The notes beneath the pieces were generated by a model. The model was not told the DNA's origin. It saw only the letters and a list, made by a program, of their open reading frames with translations, and searched no databases. A DNA stretch of 64,000 bases from Halovibrio variabilis (GTDB lineage Bacteria > Pseudomonadota > Gammaproteobacteria > Pseudomonadales > Halomonadaceae), in NCBI RefSeq assembly GCF_007991175.1, contig NZ_BJXV01000008.1, positions 62,001 through 126,000 of the forward strand, written 5' to 3'. Shown here in pieces: positions 6,783-16,560 of the stretch; position 1 is the first letter of the stretch, and each line of letters starts with the position of its first letter. Both the position numbers and the translations under genes were made by a program.

Positions 6783-8972
6783 TCAGCGGTACACGAGATT
6801 AGGCAACCACGTGACCAAACTGGGGAAGACAATGACCAGAAACAGCCCCAGTGCCTGAATGCCCAGGAAGGGGAAAGAGGAACGGAAAATCTGCGCCATG
6901 GTGATGTGTGGCGGGCATACCCCCTTGATATAGAACAACGCATAGCCGAACGGCGGGCTGAGGAACGACATCTGCATGTTGACCAGGTAAATGACCCCGA
7001 ACCACAGCGACACATTCATGGGTTCCACGCCCGGCATCCCGAACAGGCCATCGAAGTTCAACCCTTGGATCAGTGGAACGAAGATAGGCACTGCCAATAG
7101 CAAAATACCCACCCAATCAAGGAACATGCCCAGCGCTACCAACAGCACCATCATCACCGCCAGAACCATGTAGGGCCCCAGCCCCGCGCCGGAGATCAAC
7201 TCCTGAACGAATGTCTGGCCACCCTGCAAGATATAGAAGCCCACGAAGATGCTCGCCCCGAAAATAATCCACATCACCATGGCTGTGGCCACCAGGGTAG
7301 TCATGCAAGCGGCATGCAGATTAGGCCAGGTGAGACGCTTATGCATCGCCGCTACCACCAGCGCACCGAAGGTGCCGATACCCGCCGCTTCCACCGGGGT
7401 CGCAATCCCGGTAAAGATGATCCCTAACACCAACATTACCAGAATAATCGGCGCCAGCATGTTGCGCAGCAGACGCAGCTTTTCGGTCATGTTCACCCGA
7501 TCCTCGACCGGCATGGGCGGCGCTAGTTTCGGGTTCAAGGTGCCGCGCATCCACACATAGAAACCATACATTCCCGCCAGCATCAGGCCGGGAATCAGCG
7601 AGCCCAGATAAAGTTCACCCACCGATTGTTGGGCGATAACTCCATAGATGATGGCCAGGATGGAAGGCGGAATCAAAATCCCCAAGGTTCCCCCCGCCAT
7701 GATCGAACCAATCGCGATTTCCGGATCGTAATGGCGTTTGAGCATCGCCGGCAAGGCGATCAAGCCCATGGTTACAACAGCGGCACCGATTACTCCGACC
7801 ATTGCCGCCAGTAGCGTGGAAGCAACAATAGTAGCAATCGCCAGACCCGCTTTGAGTCCCCCCATCCATTTGTAGACCACATCAAACAACTCTTCGATGA
7901 TGCCGGCCTTTTCCAGCACCGAGGCCATGAAGATGAACAGCGGAATCGCCGATAGCTGATAGTTGGTCATCATCGGGAAGATACGCGACGGCATCAGATT
8001 AAGCATGTTCTGGTCGCCCACCAGATACAGGAAACACACCCCTAGCCCGCCGGTGACGAACGCCAAAGGCAGCCCGGCTACCAGTACTACCATCAGCGTA
8101 CCGAACATCACCAACGTCAAGCCGCCGATACCTACATTCGAGAGCCTGTTCTCCAGGCTCAACGACAAGCTTTCATAGTCGGTCACCGCAATATTGACCA
8201 TCTCGAACAACGTCCAGGCGGCAATGATCACCCCACCGATCACCAGCACGTTGGCAAACGTCTGACTGCCCTCATGCAATTTGCGATGATGAAAAAAGGC
8301 CTGAATATCACGCATCAATTGCGCAATGCCTTGCAGCAACAGCAACAAGCCCCCGAAGAACAGCATGAATTTCACTGGGTAGTACTGCACGGCCCATTCC
8401 GTGAAAGACACTTCGTTGGAATAGCTCGACCCAAAGAAGTAGGCATCACTGACCGCCTGGGAGAAAAACTTCCAACCCGTCGTCAACAAGGCAATCGTGA
8501 AGATGAAAAAGAACACCGAGGTCAGTAAGTCCAGTGCCGTTTTGTTTAACGGCTTGGCCCGACTGTAGAGGATATCCACCCGTACGTGCCCACCTTCGCG
8601 CAGGGCAAAGGCCCCCGCCAGCAGGTATTGCATGCCGAACATCAATGTCATCGACTCATGCGCCCAATTGGTCGGCGAGTTGAATGCATAGCGCATCAAG
8701 ACTTCATAAGCGAAGACAAAAGGCGCAATCAATGACCAGTAAGCGACGTAACGGCCAAAAAAGCCGGAAATACCGTCGATGCCGATAGTGAAGAAGTTAC
8801 CCGGCGCCTTGTAGCCGGTATCGGTTACCAGAACTTCGGAAGTATCGCTTCCGCTGACGGTTTCCCCGCGGCGAAAGCTTCGCTCGACGAAAAACATTAC
8901 TACCAAAGGAAGCAATATCAGCACTGACCAGTAGAGCCAATGCGGCAAGATGAAATTGATCTCAAGATTCAT
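6783..8972 (-). CDS. dctQM: TRAP transporter fused DctQ-DctM permease
   Basis: About 729 aa, entirely made of membrane segments. The N-terminal ~240 residues form a DctQ-like small subunit (EVLMRYAFNSPTNWAHE). From about residue 280 the DctM large subunit follows (MVVLVAGLPLAFVTGGLGV, ILIPPSILAIIYGVIA, LGMFLDWVGILLLAVPIF). Fused DctQM proteins form the Na+-driven membrane part of TRAP carboxylate importers. ATG 8972 is preferred over the longer frame because CGGAGGAG lies just upstream. It follows dctP with a stem-loop in the gap. The substrate cannot be read from the permease. Confidence 0.9.
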   Translation of the reverse strand: MNLEINFILPHWLYWSVLILLPLVVMFFVERSFRRGETVSGSDTSEVLVTDTGYKAPGNFFTIGIDGISGFFGRYVAYWSLIAPFVFAYEVLMRYAFNSPTNWAHESMTLMFGMQYLLAGAFALREGGHVRVDILYSRAKPLNKTALDLLTSVFFFIFTIALLTTGWKFFSQAVSDAYFFGSSYSNEVSFTEWAVQYYPVKFMLFFGGLLLLLQGIAQLMRDIQAFFHHRKLHEGSQTFANVLVIGGVIIAAWTLFEMVNIAVTDYESLSLSLENRLSNVGIGGLTLVMFGTLMVVLVAGLPLAFVTGGLGVCFLYLVGDQNMLNLMPSRIFPMMTNYQLSAIPLFIFMASVLEKAGIIEELFDVVYKWMGGLKAGLAIATIVASTLLAAMVGVIGAAVVTMGLIALPAMLKRHYDPEIAIGSIMAGGTLGILIPPSILAIIYGVIAQQSVGELYLGSLIPGLMLAGMYGFYVWMRGTLNPKLAPPMPVEDRVNMTEKLRLLRNMLAPIILVMLVLGIIFTGIATPVEAAGIGTFGALVVAAMHKRLTWPNLHAACMTTLVATAMVMWIIFGASIFVGFYILQGGQTFVQELISGAGLGPYMVLAVMMVLLVALGMFLDWVGILLLAVPIFVPLIQGLNFDGLFGMPGVEPMNVSLWFGVIYLVNMQMSFLSPPFGYALFYIKGVCPPHITMAQIFRSSFPFLGIQALGLFLVIVFPSLVTWLPNLVYR

Positions 8973-9064
8973 GGACACTCCTCCGAGAGGCCATCGCCGT
9001 CTGGCAATAACCACGGATCAACGAATCGAGGGGGATGCTCGATTGGGTCGGGTTAGACACAAAC

Positions 9065-9086
9065 GTTGCCACCCGCGGATGGCAAC
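9065..9086. other. intercistronic stem-loop between dctP and dctQM
   Basis: A perfect 7-bp inverted repeat, GTTGCCA and TGGCAAC, flanks an 8-nt loop. It lies in the ~146-bp gap between dctP and dctQM and has no T-run. Such structures commonly protect the upstream mRNA end, giving more binding protein than permease; that role is inferred. Confidence 0.6.
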
Positions 9087-9118
9087 ATTCATGAGCTCTC
9101 GCGTAATCTCTCGGCAGG

Positions 9119-10282
9119 TCAGATGTTCAGCTGGTAACCCTGGATGTCCTCTTCTGTTATCAGCCCTACCGCCGGGTCCATCATGGTGTCCAGGTGGGCT
9201 TTGAAAAGTCGGGCGGCATCGGCATCCTTGTTGGCCCACTTGAACCACAGGGGAATAGCCGCTTCACGGAAACGAGTGGCATCCTCTTCCGAGAGGTGAA
9301 TGATCTCCACACCCTTCTCACGGTATTTGGGCCATGCCTCGGCGTTGGCTTTCTGAATGGCGGCGTAATGTTCACGCGAATAAGCAGCCACCAGGTCATG
9401 CATCAGATCCTGGGTTTGAGGCGACATCCGCTCGAAGGTCCGACGGTTGACGGAAATATCCATGAGGTCGACGGCTTGGTGCAGACAAGGTGTCGAGGGT
9501 GGCCCCATGATGATGTAGTCGGCCACTTGCCAGAAGCCTAGCTCGTAGTTCACCGCCGCCCCGGTATAGTCGGCGGCATCGATAGTGCCCTTTTCCAGCG
9601 CCGGATAGACTTCCGAACCCGGCAGCAGCGTGGTCCGCGCCCCGATAGCGGCAAAGGTCTCGGCCACGATGCCCCCCGGCATACGGATCTTGATGCCTTT
9701 GAAATCATCGAAACTGCGCAGCGGCACCTTGGAGTGAATCAGGTTGAGGTCATGGTGGACATAACCCAGCAATTCCTGGCCCTGCTTACGGTAAAGATCC
9801 TTGGCGATACCGAAACCACCGTAGGCGCCAAACATCATGTCCCACTGGTGGGGCACAGAAAGCCCCATGGGATAAGCGGTTAGGAACACCCCTGCCGGCA
9901 TTTTCCCAGGCCAGTAGACCGTGAACCAGTTCTGCCCATCCAGCACCCCGTTACGCACCGCATCGGCAACCTCAAAGGCCCCGGCTACAGCACCGGCGGG
10001 AAATGGCTCGATACGCACTTCACCACCCGTGGCTTCGGCAACTCCTGCCGCCCATTCCTCGAATATCCGGTAACCGGTGGTGCCTGGCTGCCAGGAAGAC
10101 TGCATTCGAATCCGAATTCCCTCCTGCGCCTGCACATTGCCAATCCAGGGTGCGGCCACCGCAGCAGCGGAGCCGATAGCCGCGGTCTTGAGGAAATTAC
10201 GTCGGCTCGGGGTCTTGAGCGCATCAAGAGGACTTGTGGTGTTATTAACGGAAATTTCTGACGGTTTTTTATCGTTTGTCAT
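9119..10282 (-). CDS. dctP: TRAP substrate-binding protein DctP, Tat-exported
   Basis: 387 aa from ATG 10282 (TTAGGAG upstream), shorter than the maximal frame. The leader has a twin-arginine motif (PSRRNFLKTAAIG) followed by a hydrophobic stretch and an AQA-type cleavage site, so it is exported folded by Tat. The mature part has the DctP fold signatures, including IKIRMPGG and PGSEVYPALEKGTIDAADYT, the latter typical of the TakP-like branch that binds 2-oxo acids and related carboxylates. It is the first gene of the dctP-dctQM operon. Assignment to 2-oxo acids is only a guess from subfamily resemblance. Confidence 0.9.
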   Translation of the reverse strand: MTNDKKPSEISVNNTTSPLDALKTPSRRNFLKTAAIGSAAAVAAPWIGNVQAQEGIRIRMQSSWQPGTTGYRIFEEWAAGVAEATGGEVRIEPFPAGAVAGAFEVADAVRNGVLDGQNWFTVYWPGKMPAGVFLTAYPMGLSVPHQWDMMFGAYGGFGIAKDLYRKQGQELLGYVHHDLNLIHSKVPLRSFDDFKGIKIRMPGGIVAETFAAIGARTTLLPGSEVYPALEKGTIDAADYTGAAVNYELGFWQVADYIIMGPPSTPCLHQAVDLMDISVNRRTFERMSPQTQDLMHDLVAAYSREHYAAIQKANAEAWPKYREKGVEIIHLSEEDATRFREAAIPLWFKWANKDADAARLFKAHLDTMMDPAVGLITEEDIQGYQLNI

Positions 10283-10522
10283 GACAGAGACTCCTAATGG
10301 AAAAGCACACCCTCGATACAATGGGTAGCAAGTGGCGGCTAAATCTTGTTGTTATCATCCGTAGACTATCGTGATGTGCGCTGGCCCCTTGGGCACGTCG
10401 CACAGTGAAACGTATTTTCGTGCTGGGCTGAGAGAAATTTCATGCACACTGGAAAACGCTTCCACAATTAACGTTAGCGAAAACCCCCAAACTGAACAAT
10501 CGAAACATTCAACGCAACCTCT

Positions 10523-10556
10523 TGCCAACCAATGGTAAGACCAATTTCTTTTGGCA
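10523..10556. promoter_or_regulatory. FadR/GntR-type operator, site 1
   Basis: AATGGTAAGACCAATT (10531-10546) has the TGGT-N3-ACCA core of FadR-family operators such as PdhR and LldR sites. It is nested in a wider inverted repeat, TGCCAA ... TTGGCA. It lies about 240 bp upstream of dctP. No FadR-type regulator gene is visible in the window. Confidence 0.5.
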
Positions 10557-10586
10557 GGTAACTCCGCATGGAGGCTGAGAAAACCG

Positions 10587-10597
10587 TGGTATTACCA
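10587..10597. promoter_or_regulatory. FadR/GntR-type operator, site 2
   Basis: TGGTATTACCA is a second perfect TGGT-N3-ACCA palindrome, centred 54 bp from the first. The pair could allow cooperative binding or looping by one regulator of the TRAP operon. Confidence 0.4.
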
Positions 10598-10758
10598 ATA
10601 CCCCCTCAGGCAAAACCTACGACTAAAGCGCAAGTGAGACTTTTTAAAAGAAATGAATTTTTAAGCAAGGACTGATGAAAAAGCCTGGGGCCTAAGCGAA
10701 AATCAGGGCGGTGTTAAATAGAAAACAGCCTATCGCCCCCTCCCTTAACGAGAGGCTT

Positions 10759-11157
10759 TTACCATGGGCAGCTAATATCGCCTTCTTCACAATGGGCGTG
10801 CTCCTGAAGACGTTCAGTCCGCGCTTCCGTTAGTGCTTCAAGGCATCCATTGCGCACCATAGGCAGGGCGCTACCGCCTTCCACAGCGCTACTTTCAAAC
10901 GCGCACTCAGCATCACGAAAGCCGATCCACGCCCGCTGTGCCGCTCTGAGCTTCTCAAGTGAGACTGAATTGCCCTCCAGACGGCTAACAAGCGTTTGGT
11001 AAACCGCGTTGAGCTCGTCATCCGCCGCTTGATGGGCCTGCGCCGTACACTGGTTTAGCTCGGTTTGCGTATTGGCGCTAGCACACGAATAATCTGCGGA
11101 AGCAAAGCTACTTGATAGCAAAAACCCGACACTCAGAAAGAGAGACGATAAGCGCAT
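10759..11157 (-). CDS. LprI-like (DUF1311) periplasmic protein
   Basis: 132 aa with a signal peptide (MRLSSLFLSVGFLLSSSFASA) and a DUF1311/LprI-like domain: paired cysteines (CASANTQTELNQC), a central LRAAQRAWIGFRDAEC and a C-terminal Cys pair (CEEGDISC). Family members include lysozyme inhibitors, but most are of unknown function. It is the intact parent of the truncated copy at 6219-6545. It lies downstream of zinT on the same strand, with the zinT terminator in between, so it probably has its own promoter. Confidence 0.8.
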   Translation of the reverse strand: MRLSSLFLSVGFLLSSSFASADYSCASANTQTELNQCTAQAHQAADDELNAVYQTLVSRLEGNSVSLEKLRAAQRAWIGFRDAECAFESSAVEGGSALPMVRNGCLEALTEARTERLQEHAHCEEGDISCPW

Positions 11158-11319
11158 AGTGACACCTCTTGGTGCTGGTTAAATCCGACCCGGAAAAAGT
11201 CACCATATAGCCACGAACCAGTATTTACCCTGTACCAATAAAGCAAAGCGCCGGCATCTCGGCCAGCGCTTTTTAGTCGTTCGTAAACACCAAAAGATGT
11301 TTTTCGCTTAGGCGGTAAC
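10866..11319. repeat. ~450-bp direct repeat, copy 2
   Basis: Matches 6263-6706 in direct orientation. It ends at the stop codon of zinT, which shows that this copy is in its native context and copy 1 is the derived one. Confidence 0.85.
11247..11276. terminator. zinT terminator
   Basis: AAAGCGCCGGC and GCCAGCGCTTTTT form a strong GC stem about 45 bp past the zinT stop, with A and T runs on its flanks so that it can work in both directions. Confidence 0.7.
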
Positions 11320-11321
11320 CG

Positions 11322-12017
<696 letters not shown>

Positions 12018-12069
12018 ATCCGATCTCTCCTTTTGGCGATTGCAAAATAATGCATGTCGGCCTAAAAGG

Positions 12070-12088
12070 TACATTATAACATAACACC
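12070..12088 (-). promoter_or_regulatory. probable Zur box upstream of zinT
   Basis: On the minus strand the sequence ATGTTATAATGT matches 11 of 12 positions of the core of enterobacterial Zur operators as I recall it. It lies about 55 bp upstream of the zinT start, where a zinc-dependent repressor would act. Confidence 0.5.
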
Positions 12089-12187
12089 AATCAAACCCTT
12101 TCTTACCCCAGCTCGGTTCCAACACAGTGGAGGTACGTATAAGAAGGTACGTATAAATGGAAAAATTAATTTAACAGGCACAAACAC

Positions 12188-12215
12188 ATCGGGCCTCGCG
12201 TAAGCGGGGCCCGAT
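12188..12215 (-). terminator. hairpin downstream of cold-shock gene
   Basis: An 8-bp stem, ATCGGGCC and GGCCCGAT, lies about 45 bp past the stop of the csp gene. There is only a weak T-run. Confidence 0.5.
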
Positions 12216-12257
12216 CATCGAGTCTAGAAGACTCGAGAGCTTAAATAATCGTTAAGA

Positions 12258-12464
12258 TTAAGAAAGCAGCTTGATGTTTGAAGCTTGAAGGCCTTTCTGA
12301 CCTTGGGTAACGTCAAAAGAGACGTTAGCGCCTTCCGGCAAAGTTTTGAAGCCATCAGACTGAATTTCAGAAAAATGAGCAAAAACGTCGTCGCTGCCGT
12401 CAGACGGTGCGATGAAGCCAAAACCTTTAGAATCGTTAAACCACTTAACTGTGCCAGTTGTCAT
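12258..12464 (-). CDS. csp: cold-shock protein, CspA family
   Basis: 68 aa with the full cold-shock OB fold: [18 protein letters not shown] (RNP1), [10 protein letters not shown] (RNP2) and [15 protein letters not shown]. These proteins bind single-stranded RNA/DNA and melt mRNA structure. ATG 12464 matches the family start; the longer frame upstream is untranslated leader. The long leader before the next gene is in keeping with csp genes, but no specific cold-box was identified. Confidence 0.92.
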   Translation of the reverse strand: MTTGTVKWFNDSKGFGFIAPSDGSDDVFAHFSEIQSDGFKTLPEGANVSFDVTQGQKGLQASNIKLLS

Positions 12465-12829
12465 AATATAAATCCTTTTCGCTAGTCGCGAATTGTAAAA
12501 CCCTGGAATTACCCAGAAAAATAGTGAGTAGAACAAGGAATACAATTACAGACTACCGAAAGAATTCGAATGTTTCTGGAACCATGCTTGCTTGCTAACT
12601 TACTAACTGCGTGCATCCTGTCACGTAAATAGCAGCAGGTCAAAGCCTTTGTTTGTTTTTTTATCAGTAGGCCTCTTATAGGCGGTTTAAAATCGCGCAA
12701 ATTTCCCCCAATAGCCGTAATCTTGCCAATGCGCCAGGCACCCTTAATCCGATCGCTTGGCACGCTTTTCCTTGCCCGGCGAATCCCGCGTTATTCGCGG
12801 CCTGGCGAGCACTCTGGAGAAATTTTAAC
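12465..12829. other. divergent intergenic region csp / exchanger
   Basis: Holds the long leader and promoter of the csp gene on the minus strand and the promoter region of the exchanger gene on the plus strand. No coding sequence was supported. Confidence 0.5.
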
Positions 12830-13786
12830 ATGCTATATGGACTTAGTTTGTTGGCGGGTATCGCGCTGCTAACCCTTGGCGGAGAGTCACTTATCCGCGG
12901 CGCCGTGGCTGGCGCGCGAAGAGTAGGCGTTTCACCGCTGCTAACAGGGCTTGTGGTGGTTGGCTTTGGCACTTCAGCACCTGAGCTGGTCGTTTCCATT
13001 GATGCGGCCATTAATCAGCAGCCGGATATTGCCATAGGTAACATTGTGGGCAGCAATATTGGCAATATCTTATTGATCCTGGGTATGTGCGCTATTATTT
13101 GCCCGATGGCGGTTCAACCCTTAGCGCTACGCCGTGATGGCCTTGTAGTGGTGCTGGCCAGCCTGTTGTTTATTGGGCTCTCATTCGGTGGTGCGCTAGG
13201 GCGCGTTGATGCAGGCATATTCTTAGCGGGTCTCGTTGGCTATCTTGTTTGGGCGTACGTAAGCGAAAACCGCCAGCACCTCCCCGCAACGGAAATGCAT
13301 GTCTCAGAAGCGGAAGAAATGACCAAACTGCCCAGCACAGGCGGGACGATCGCCATAGCGTTGGTGGTTGGCTTAGCGATGCTGATTGGTGGGTCCCAGT
13401 TACTTTTATACGGCGCCATTGGCTTGGCCCAGGCCATGGGTATTTCCGAGGCGGTGATCGGCCTGACCATCGTCGCTGTCGGCACATCACTGCCGGAGAT
13501 GGCCGTGTCGGTGATTGCGGCGCTGCGCCGCCATGCAGATGTCGCTGTGGGCAATATTCTAGGCAGCAATATTTTTAATCTGTTAGCCATTCTGGGCATC
13601 TCCGCGTTTTTACAACCGCTGCCCCTAGCGCCACGCGTGGCGATGTTTGACCAGTGGGTAATGCTAGGGGCCGCTGGCCTTCTGGTACTGTTTTTGTACA
13701 CCGGCATGCGTTTAGCGCGCTGGGAAGGTGCCGCATTGCTCGCAGGTTATGTGGCTTACATCGCGTTAAGCTTTACGATTTATTAA
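12830..13786 (+). CDS. calcium/sodium antiporter, CaCA family (YrbG-like)
   Basis: 318 aa, about ten membrane helices, with the two alpha repeats of cation/Ca2+ exchangers: VVVGFGTSAPELVVS and GSNIGNILLILG in the first half, then VAVGTSLPEMAVS and GSNIFNLLAILG in the second. The acidic residues of both GTSxPE motifs are present. It should exchange Ca2+ (or another cation) for Na+ or H+ across the inner membrane. GGAGAA lies upstream of ATG 12830. It appears to be a single-gene unit. Confidence 0.88.
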   Translation: MLYGLSLLAGIALLTLGGESLIRGAVAGARRVGVSPLLTGLVVVGFGTSAPELVVSIDAAINQQPDIAIGNIVGSNIGNILLILGMCAIICPMAVQPLALRRDGLVVVLASLLFIGLSFGGALGRVDAGIFLAGLVGYLVWAYVSENRQHLPATEMHVSEAEEMTKLPSTGGTIAIALVVGLAMLIGGSQLLLYGAIGLAQAMGISEAVIGLTIVAVGTSLPEMAVSVIAALRRHADVAVGNILGSNIFNLLAILGISAFLQPLPLAPRVAMFDQWVMLGAAGLLVLFLYTGMRLARWEGAALLAGYVAYIALSFTIY

Positions 13787-14132
13787 GTTAAGTCCTCATT
13801 GATTACGGTTAGACTTTTGAATAGGGCTGCCTAAGCTCAAGGTGGTTTTCTAAAAAATAGATTAGCATATGATGATATAAAATCTCAGTTTTGCTCAATA
13901 AAGCTATTCGTCATTGGTCGCATACCGACTGCTTTATATTAGCTTCCCGGTATAACTAATATGGCTAAAGTTACCATTACCTAAAAGATTAATTTATTAA
14001 AAAAAGACGCCATTACGCTAAGAAGCACTACTTTCGTTCGGTTTTATAAGGTATTGCGATACATTATAGACTGATAAAATGCACTGGTTTTTACACTACT
14101 TCTGACAACTTAACCCTGAGGAAGAACGTCAC
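13787..14132. other. intergenic region upstream of nhaD
   Basis: 346 bp of AT-rich sequence without a gene. It should contain the nhaD promoter, and CTGAGGAAGAA upstream of ATG 14133 is its ribosome site. No regulator site was recognised. Confidence 0.4.
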
Positions 14133-15611
14133 ATGCCTACGTTGTGCCAACCCTCTCGCCAGCCTCGATTGTATCGTCGCTGGCTTTTTTTGTTAGCGGC
14201 CTTACTATTAGGCGTCAGTCCCCACGCGTTTGCGGTCACCGGTGAATTGGACTTAACCACCTCTGCGGTTGGCTTTTTCGCCGTGGCGATTTTTGTCATG
14301 GCGTACGCGTTAGTCATGGCGGAAGAAAAGATTCACATGCGTAAGTCGAAGCCGGTGTTAGTCGCCGCCGGCATCATCTGGGGCCTCATCGGCTGGGTGT
14401 ATGTCCAAAACGGGATGTCGGAAGCGTCCGAGTACGCGTTCCGGGTCACGCTGTTGGAGTTCACCGAGTTGATGCTGTTCTTGCTGGTGGCCATGACCTA
14501 CATCAACGCGATGGAAGAGCGCCGGGTATTCGATGCGCTGCGCTCCTGGATGCTGCGCAAAGGCTTCAACTATCGAACGCTGTTCTGGCTCACCGGCGGT
14601 CTCGCCTTTGTGCTCTCGCCGATTGCTGACAACCTCACCACCGCGCTACTGATGTGTGCCGTGGTGACCAAAGTAGCCGAAGGCAACCAGCGGTATATTA
14701 ACTTAGCCTGTATCAATATCGTCGTTGCCGCTAACGCGGGAGGCGCGTTTAGTCCGTTCGGCGACATTACCACCTTGATGGTATGGCAAGCGGGCATGGT
14801 TGCCTTCCAGGATTTCTTTATTCTGTTCTTCCCTGCCCTGGTCAACTTCTTAATCCCCGCGGCGATCATGAGCCTGTTCATCAAGGATGAAAAACCTGCC
14901 AGCGTGTATGAAGACGTGTGGATGAAGCGCGGCGCTAGGCGCATTGTGGGGCTGTTTTTATTAACCATCGTCACTGCTGTGCTATGCCACGTGGTGCTTC
15001 ATCTGCCACCGGTGCTGGGCATGATGACCGGTCTCGGTTATTTGCAGTTCTTCGGTTATTACCTGCGTCGCAGCCTGCCCCGTTCCTTGGAGCGTAAGCG
15101 TGAGCGCTACAGTCGCCGTGGGGATGAACGCAAACTTCAACAGCTGGGTAGCGTGGTGCCGTTTGATGTGTTTAACCGCGTGGCGCGCGCCGAGTGGGAC
15201 ACGCTGCTGTTTTTCTACGGGGTGGTGATGTGCGTTGGCGGGCTTGGCTTTATGGGCTATCTCGGCCTGCTGTCAGAAGCGCTGTATACCGGATGGAACG
15301 CCACCGCGGCCAACATTGTATTGGGCGTCGTTTCCGCTGTGGTGGATAACATCCCAGTGATGTTTGCCGTACTCACCATGGAGCCGGATATGTCTCATGG
15401 CCAATGGCTGCTGATTACCTTAACCGCCGGGGTCGGAGGCAGTTTGCTATCGATTGGCTCAGCGGCCGGCGTGGCAGTGATGGGACAAGCGAGGGGTTCC
15501 TATACCTTTATGGGCCACTTGCGCTGGTCACCGGTTATTTTGCTCGGCTACATTGCCAGCATTTTGGTGCATATGTGGCTTAACGCCGATAGCTTTGCAC
15601 TGTTTAGTTAA
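14133..15611 (+). CDS. nhaD: Na+/H+ antiporter NhaD
   Basis: 492 aa. An N-terminal hydrophobic segment ending in SPHAFA looks like the cleavable signal known in NhaD proteins. About 12 further membrane helices follow, with conserved blocks LSPIADNLTTALLM, NAGGAFSPFGDITTLMVW and VVDNIPVMFAVL. NhaD extrudes Na+ (and Li+) in exchange for protons at alkaline pH and is characteristic of halophilic and marine bacteria. It is transcribed alone. The stop codon lies in the first unit of a 14-bp tandem repeat. Confidence 0.93.
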   Translation: MPTLCQPSRQPRLYRRWLFLLAALLLGVSPHAFAVTGELDLTTSAVGFFAVAIFVMAYALVMAEEKIHMRKSKPVLVAAGIIWGLIGWVYVQNGMSEASEYAFRVTLLEFTELMLFLLVAMTYINAMEERRVFDALRSWMLRKGFNYRTLFWLTGGLAFVLSPIADNLTTALLMCAVVTKVAEGNQRYINLACINIVVAANAGGAFSPFGDITTLMVWQAGMVAFQDFFILFFPALVNFLIPAAIMSLFIKDEKPASVYEDVWMKRGARRIVGLFLLTIVTAVLCHVVLHLPPVLGMMTGLGYLQFFGYYLRRSLPRSLERKRERYSRRGDERKLQQLGSVVPFDVFNRVARAEWDTLLFFYGVVMCVGGLGFMGYLGLLSEALYTGWNATAANIVLGVVSAVVDNIPVMFAVLTMEPDMSHGQWLLITLTAGVGGSLLSIGSAAGVAVMGQARGSYTFMGHLRWSPVILLGYIASILVHMWLNADSFALFS

Positions 15612-15653
15612 GACCGCTCGGTTAAGACTGTTCAGTTAAAGCCGCTCAGTTAA
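15598..15653. repeat. four 14-bp tandem repeats over the nhaD stop
   Basis: Four imperfect 14-bp units, each ending in GTTAA (15598-15611, 15612-15625, 15626-15639, 15640-15653). The first contains the nhaD stop codon, so the stop region itself has been duplicated. Confidence 0.8.
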
Positions 15654-15682
15654 AACAGCCACCGTAGCCGCCGTCCGTCTCT

Positions 15683-15710
15683 CCCCCTTTTCAGCGTACT
15701 GGAAAGGGGG
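15683..15710. terminator. hairpin between nhaD and GST
   Basis: CCCCCTTTTC and GGAAAGGGGG pair over 10 bp (one wobble) around AGCGTACT. It separates the convergent nhaD and GST genes. Confidence 0.65.
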
Positions 15711-15741
15711 CTTGCCTGTTTATTGGTGTCAATGCCGACGC

Positions 15742-16413
15742 TTACTGCCCCGGAAGGGTCAGCGGCCCTGCACGTTTGACCACTCGCTGCCACGCCGCAT
15801 CTTGTTCGATACGCGATACAAATTCGGCAATCGCCGGGTATTTCTCCAGCGAGTGAACGGCCGCGACCGCGTGCAATGGAAAGCTCATTTGAATATCGGC
15901 ACCGCTGGGCCACGGCCCGGCAAAATTGCCGTGCGCCGATAAGTGCTCGTTAATAAAGTTAAGGTGCTGAGAAATCTGCGGGGTCAGGAAGCGCTTACTT
16001 ACTGTATCACTGATGCCTTTAGCCAGCGGTTTGATAAGCAACGGTGACTGCTTGGGGATTTGGCTAAAAACCAGCTGCATCACCAACAGCGGCATCAGTG
16101 AGCCTTCGGCATAATGGAGCCAGTAGCGATAATCCACCCACGTCGGCATGTCGTCTGGTGTCGGCTGCAACCGGCCTTGACCATAACGCTGGAGGAGATA
16201 ATCAATGATGGCTCCCGACTCCGCCACGGTAAAGTCACCATCGGTGATAACCGGGGATTTACCCAACGGGTGGATTTTTTTCAGCGAGGCCGGCGCTTGC
16301 TGGGTCTTTTCATCGCGCCGGTACACAACCAGCTCGTAGTCCAACTCAAGGGCTTCGAGTAGCCACAAGATGCGATGAGAACGAGACTTTTCCAAGTGGT
16401 GAACGTGGATCAT
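15742..16413 (-). CDS. glutathione S-transferase family protein
   Basis: 223 aa from ATG 16413 (ATGGAGTG upstream). The N-terminal thioredoxin-like domain has HHLEKSRSHRILWLLEAL, the cis-proline block GKSPVIT and the glutathione-binding DGDFTVAESGAII. The C-terminal domain is helical, with a conserved FAGPWPSGADIQMSFP block. This is the bacterial GST branch with Ser rather than Tyr near the active site. Substrate unknown; probably a cytosolic detoxification enzyme, transcribed convergently with nhaD. Confidence 0.85.
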   Translation of the reverse strand: MIHVHHLEKSRSHRILWLLEALELDYELVVYRRDEKTQQAPASLKKIHPLGKSPVITDGDFTVAESGAIIDYLLQRYGQGRLQPTPDDMPTWVDYRYWLHYAEGSLMPLLVMQLVFSQIPKQSPLLIKPLAKGISDTVSKRFLTPQISQHLNFINEHLSAHGNFAGPWPSGADIQMSFPLHAVAAVHSLEKYPAIAEFVSRIEQDAAWQRVVKRAGPLTLPGQ

Positions 16414-16560
16414 AAACACTCCATGGGGGCTGAATTGCCGCCAGCGTTGCACTGGCGGCGGCTATCCTTTCCTGCGACACGTTGAGCAGCATCAGTCGAC
16501 TAAGATTAGCAGCATCGCAGCAATGAGCCCATGGAAGTATCTATCTCAAACCAAGCATTA

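Larger units (their letters stand above)
10283..10758. other. dctP promoter region with operator-like repeats
   Basis: No gene was found in these ~476 bp. They hold the upstream region of dctP, with two TGGT-N3-ACCA palindromes (listed separately). The remainder, up to the end of the intact LprI-like gene, shows nothing recognisable. Confidence 0.5.
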
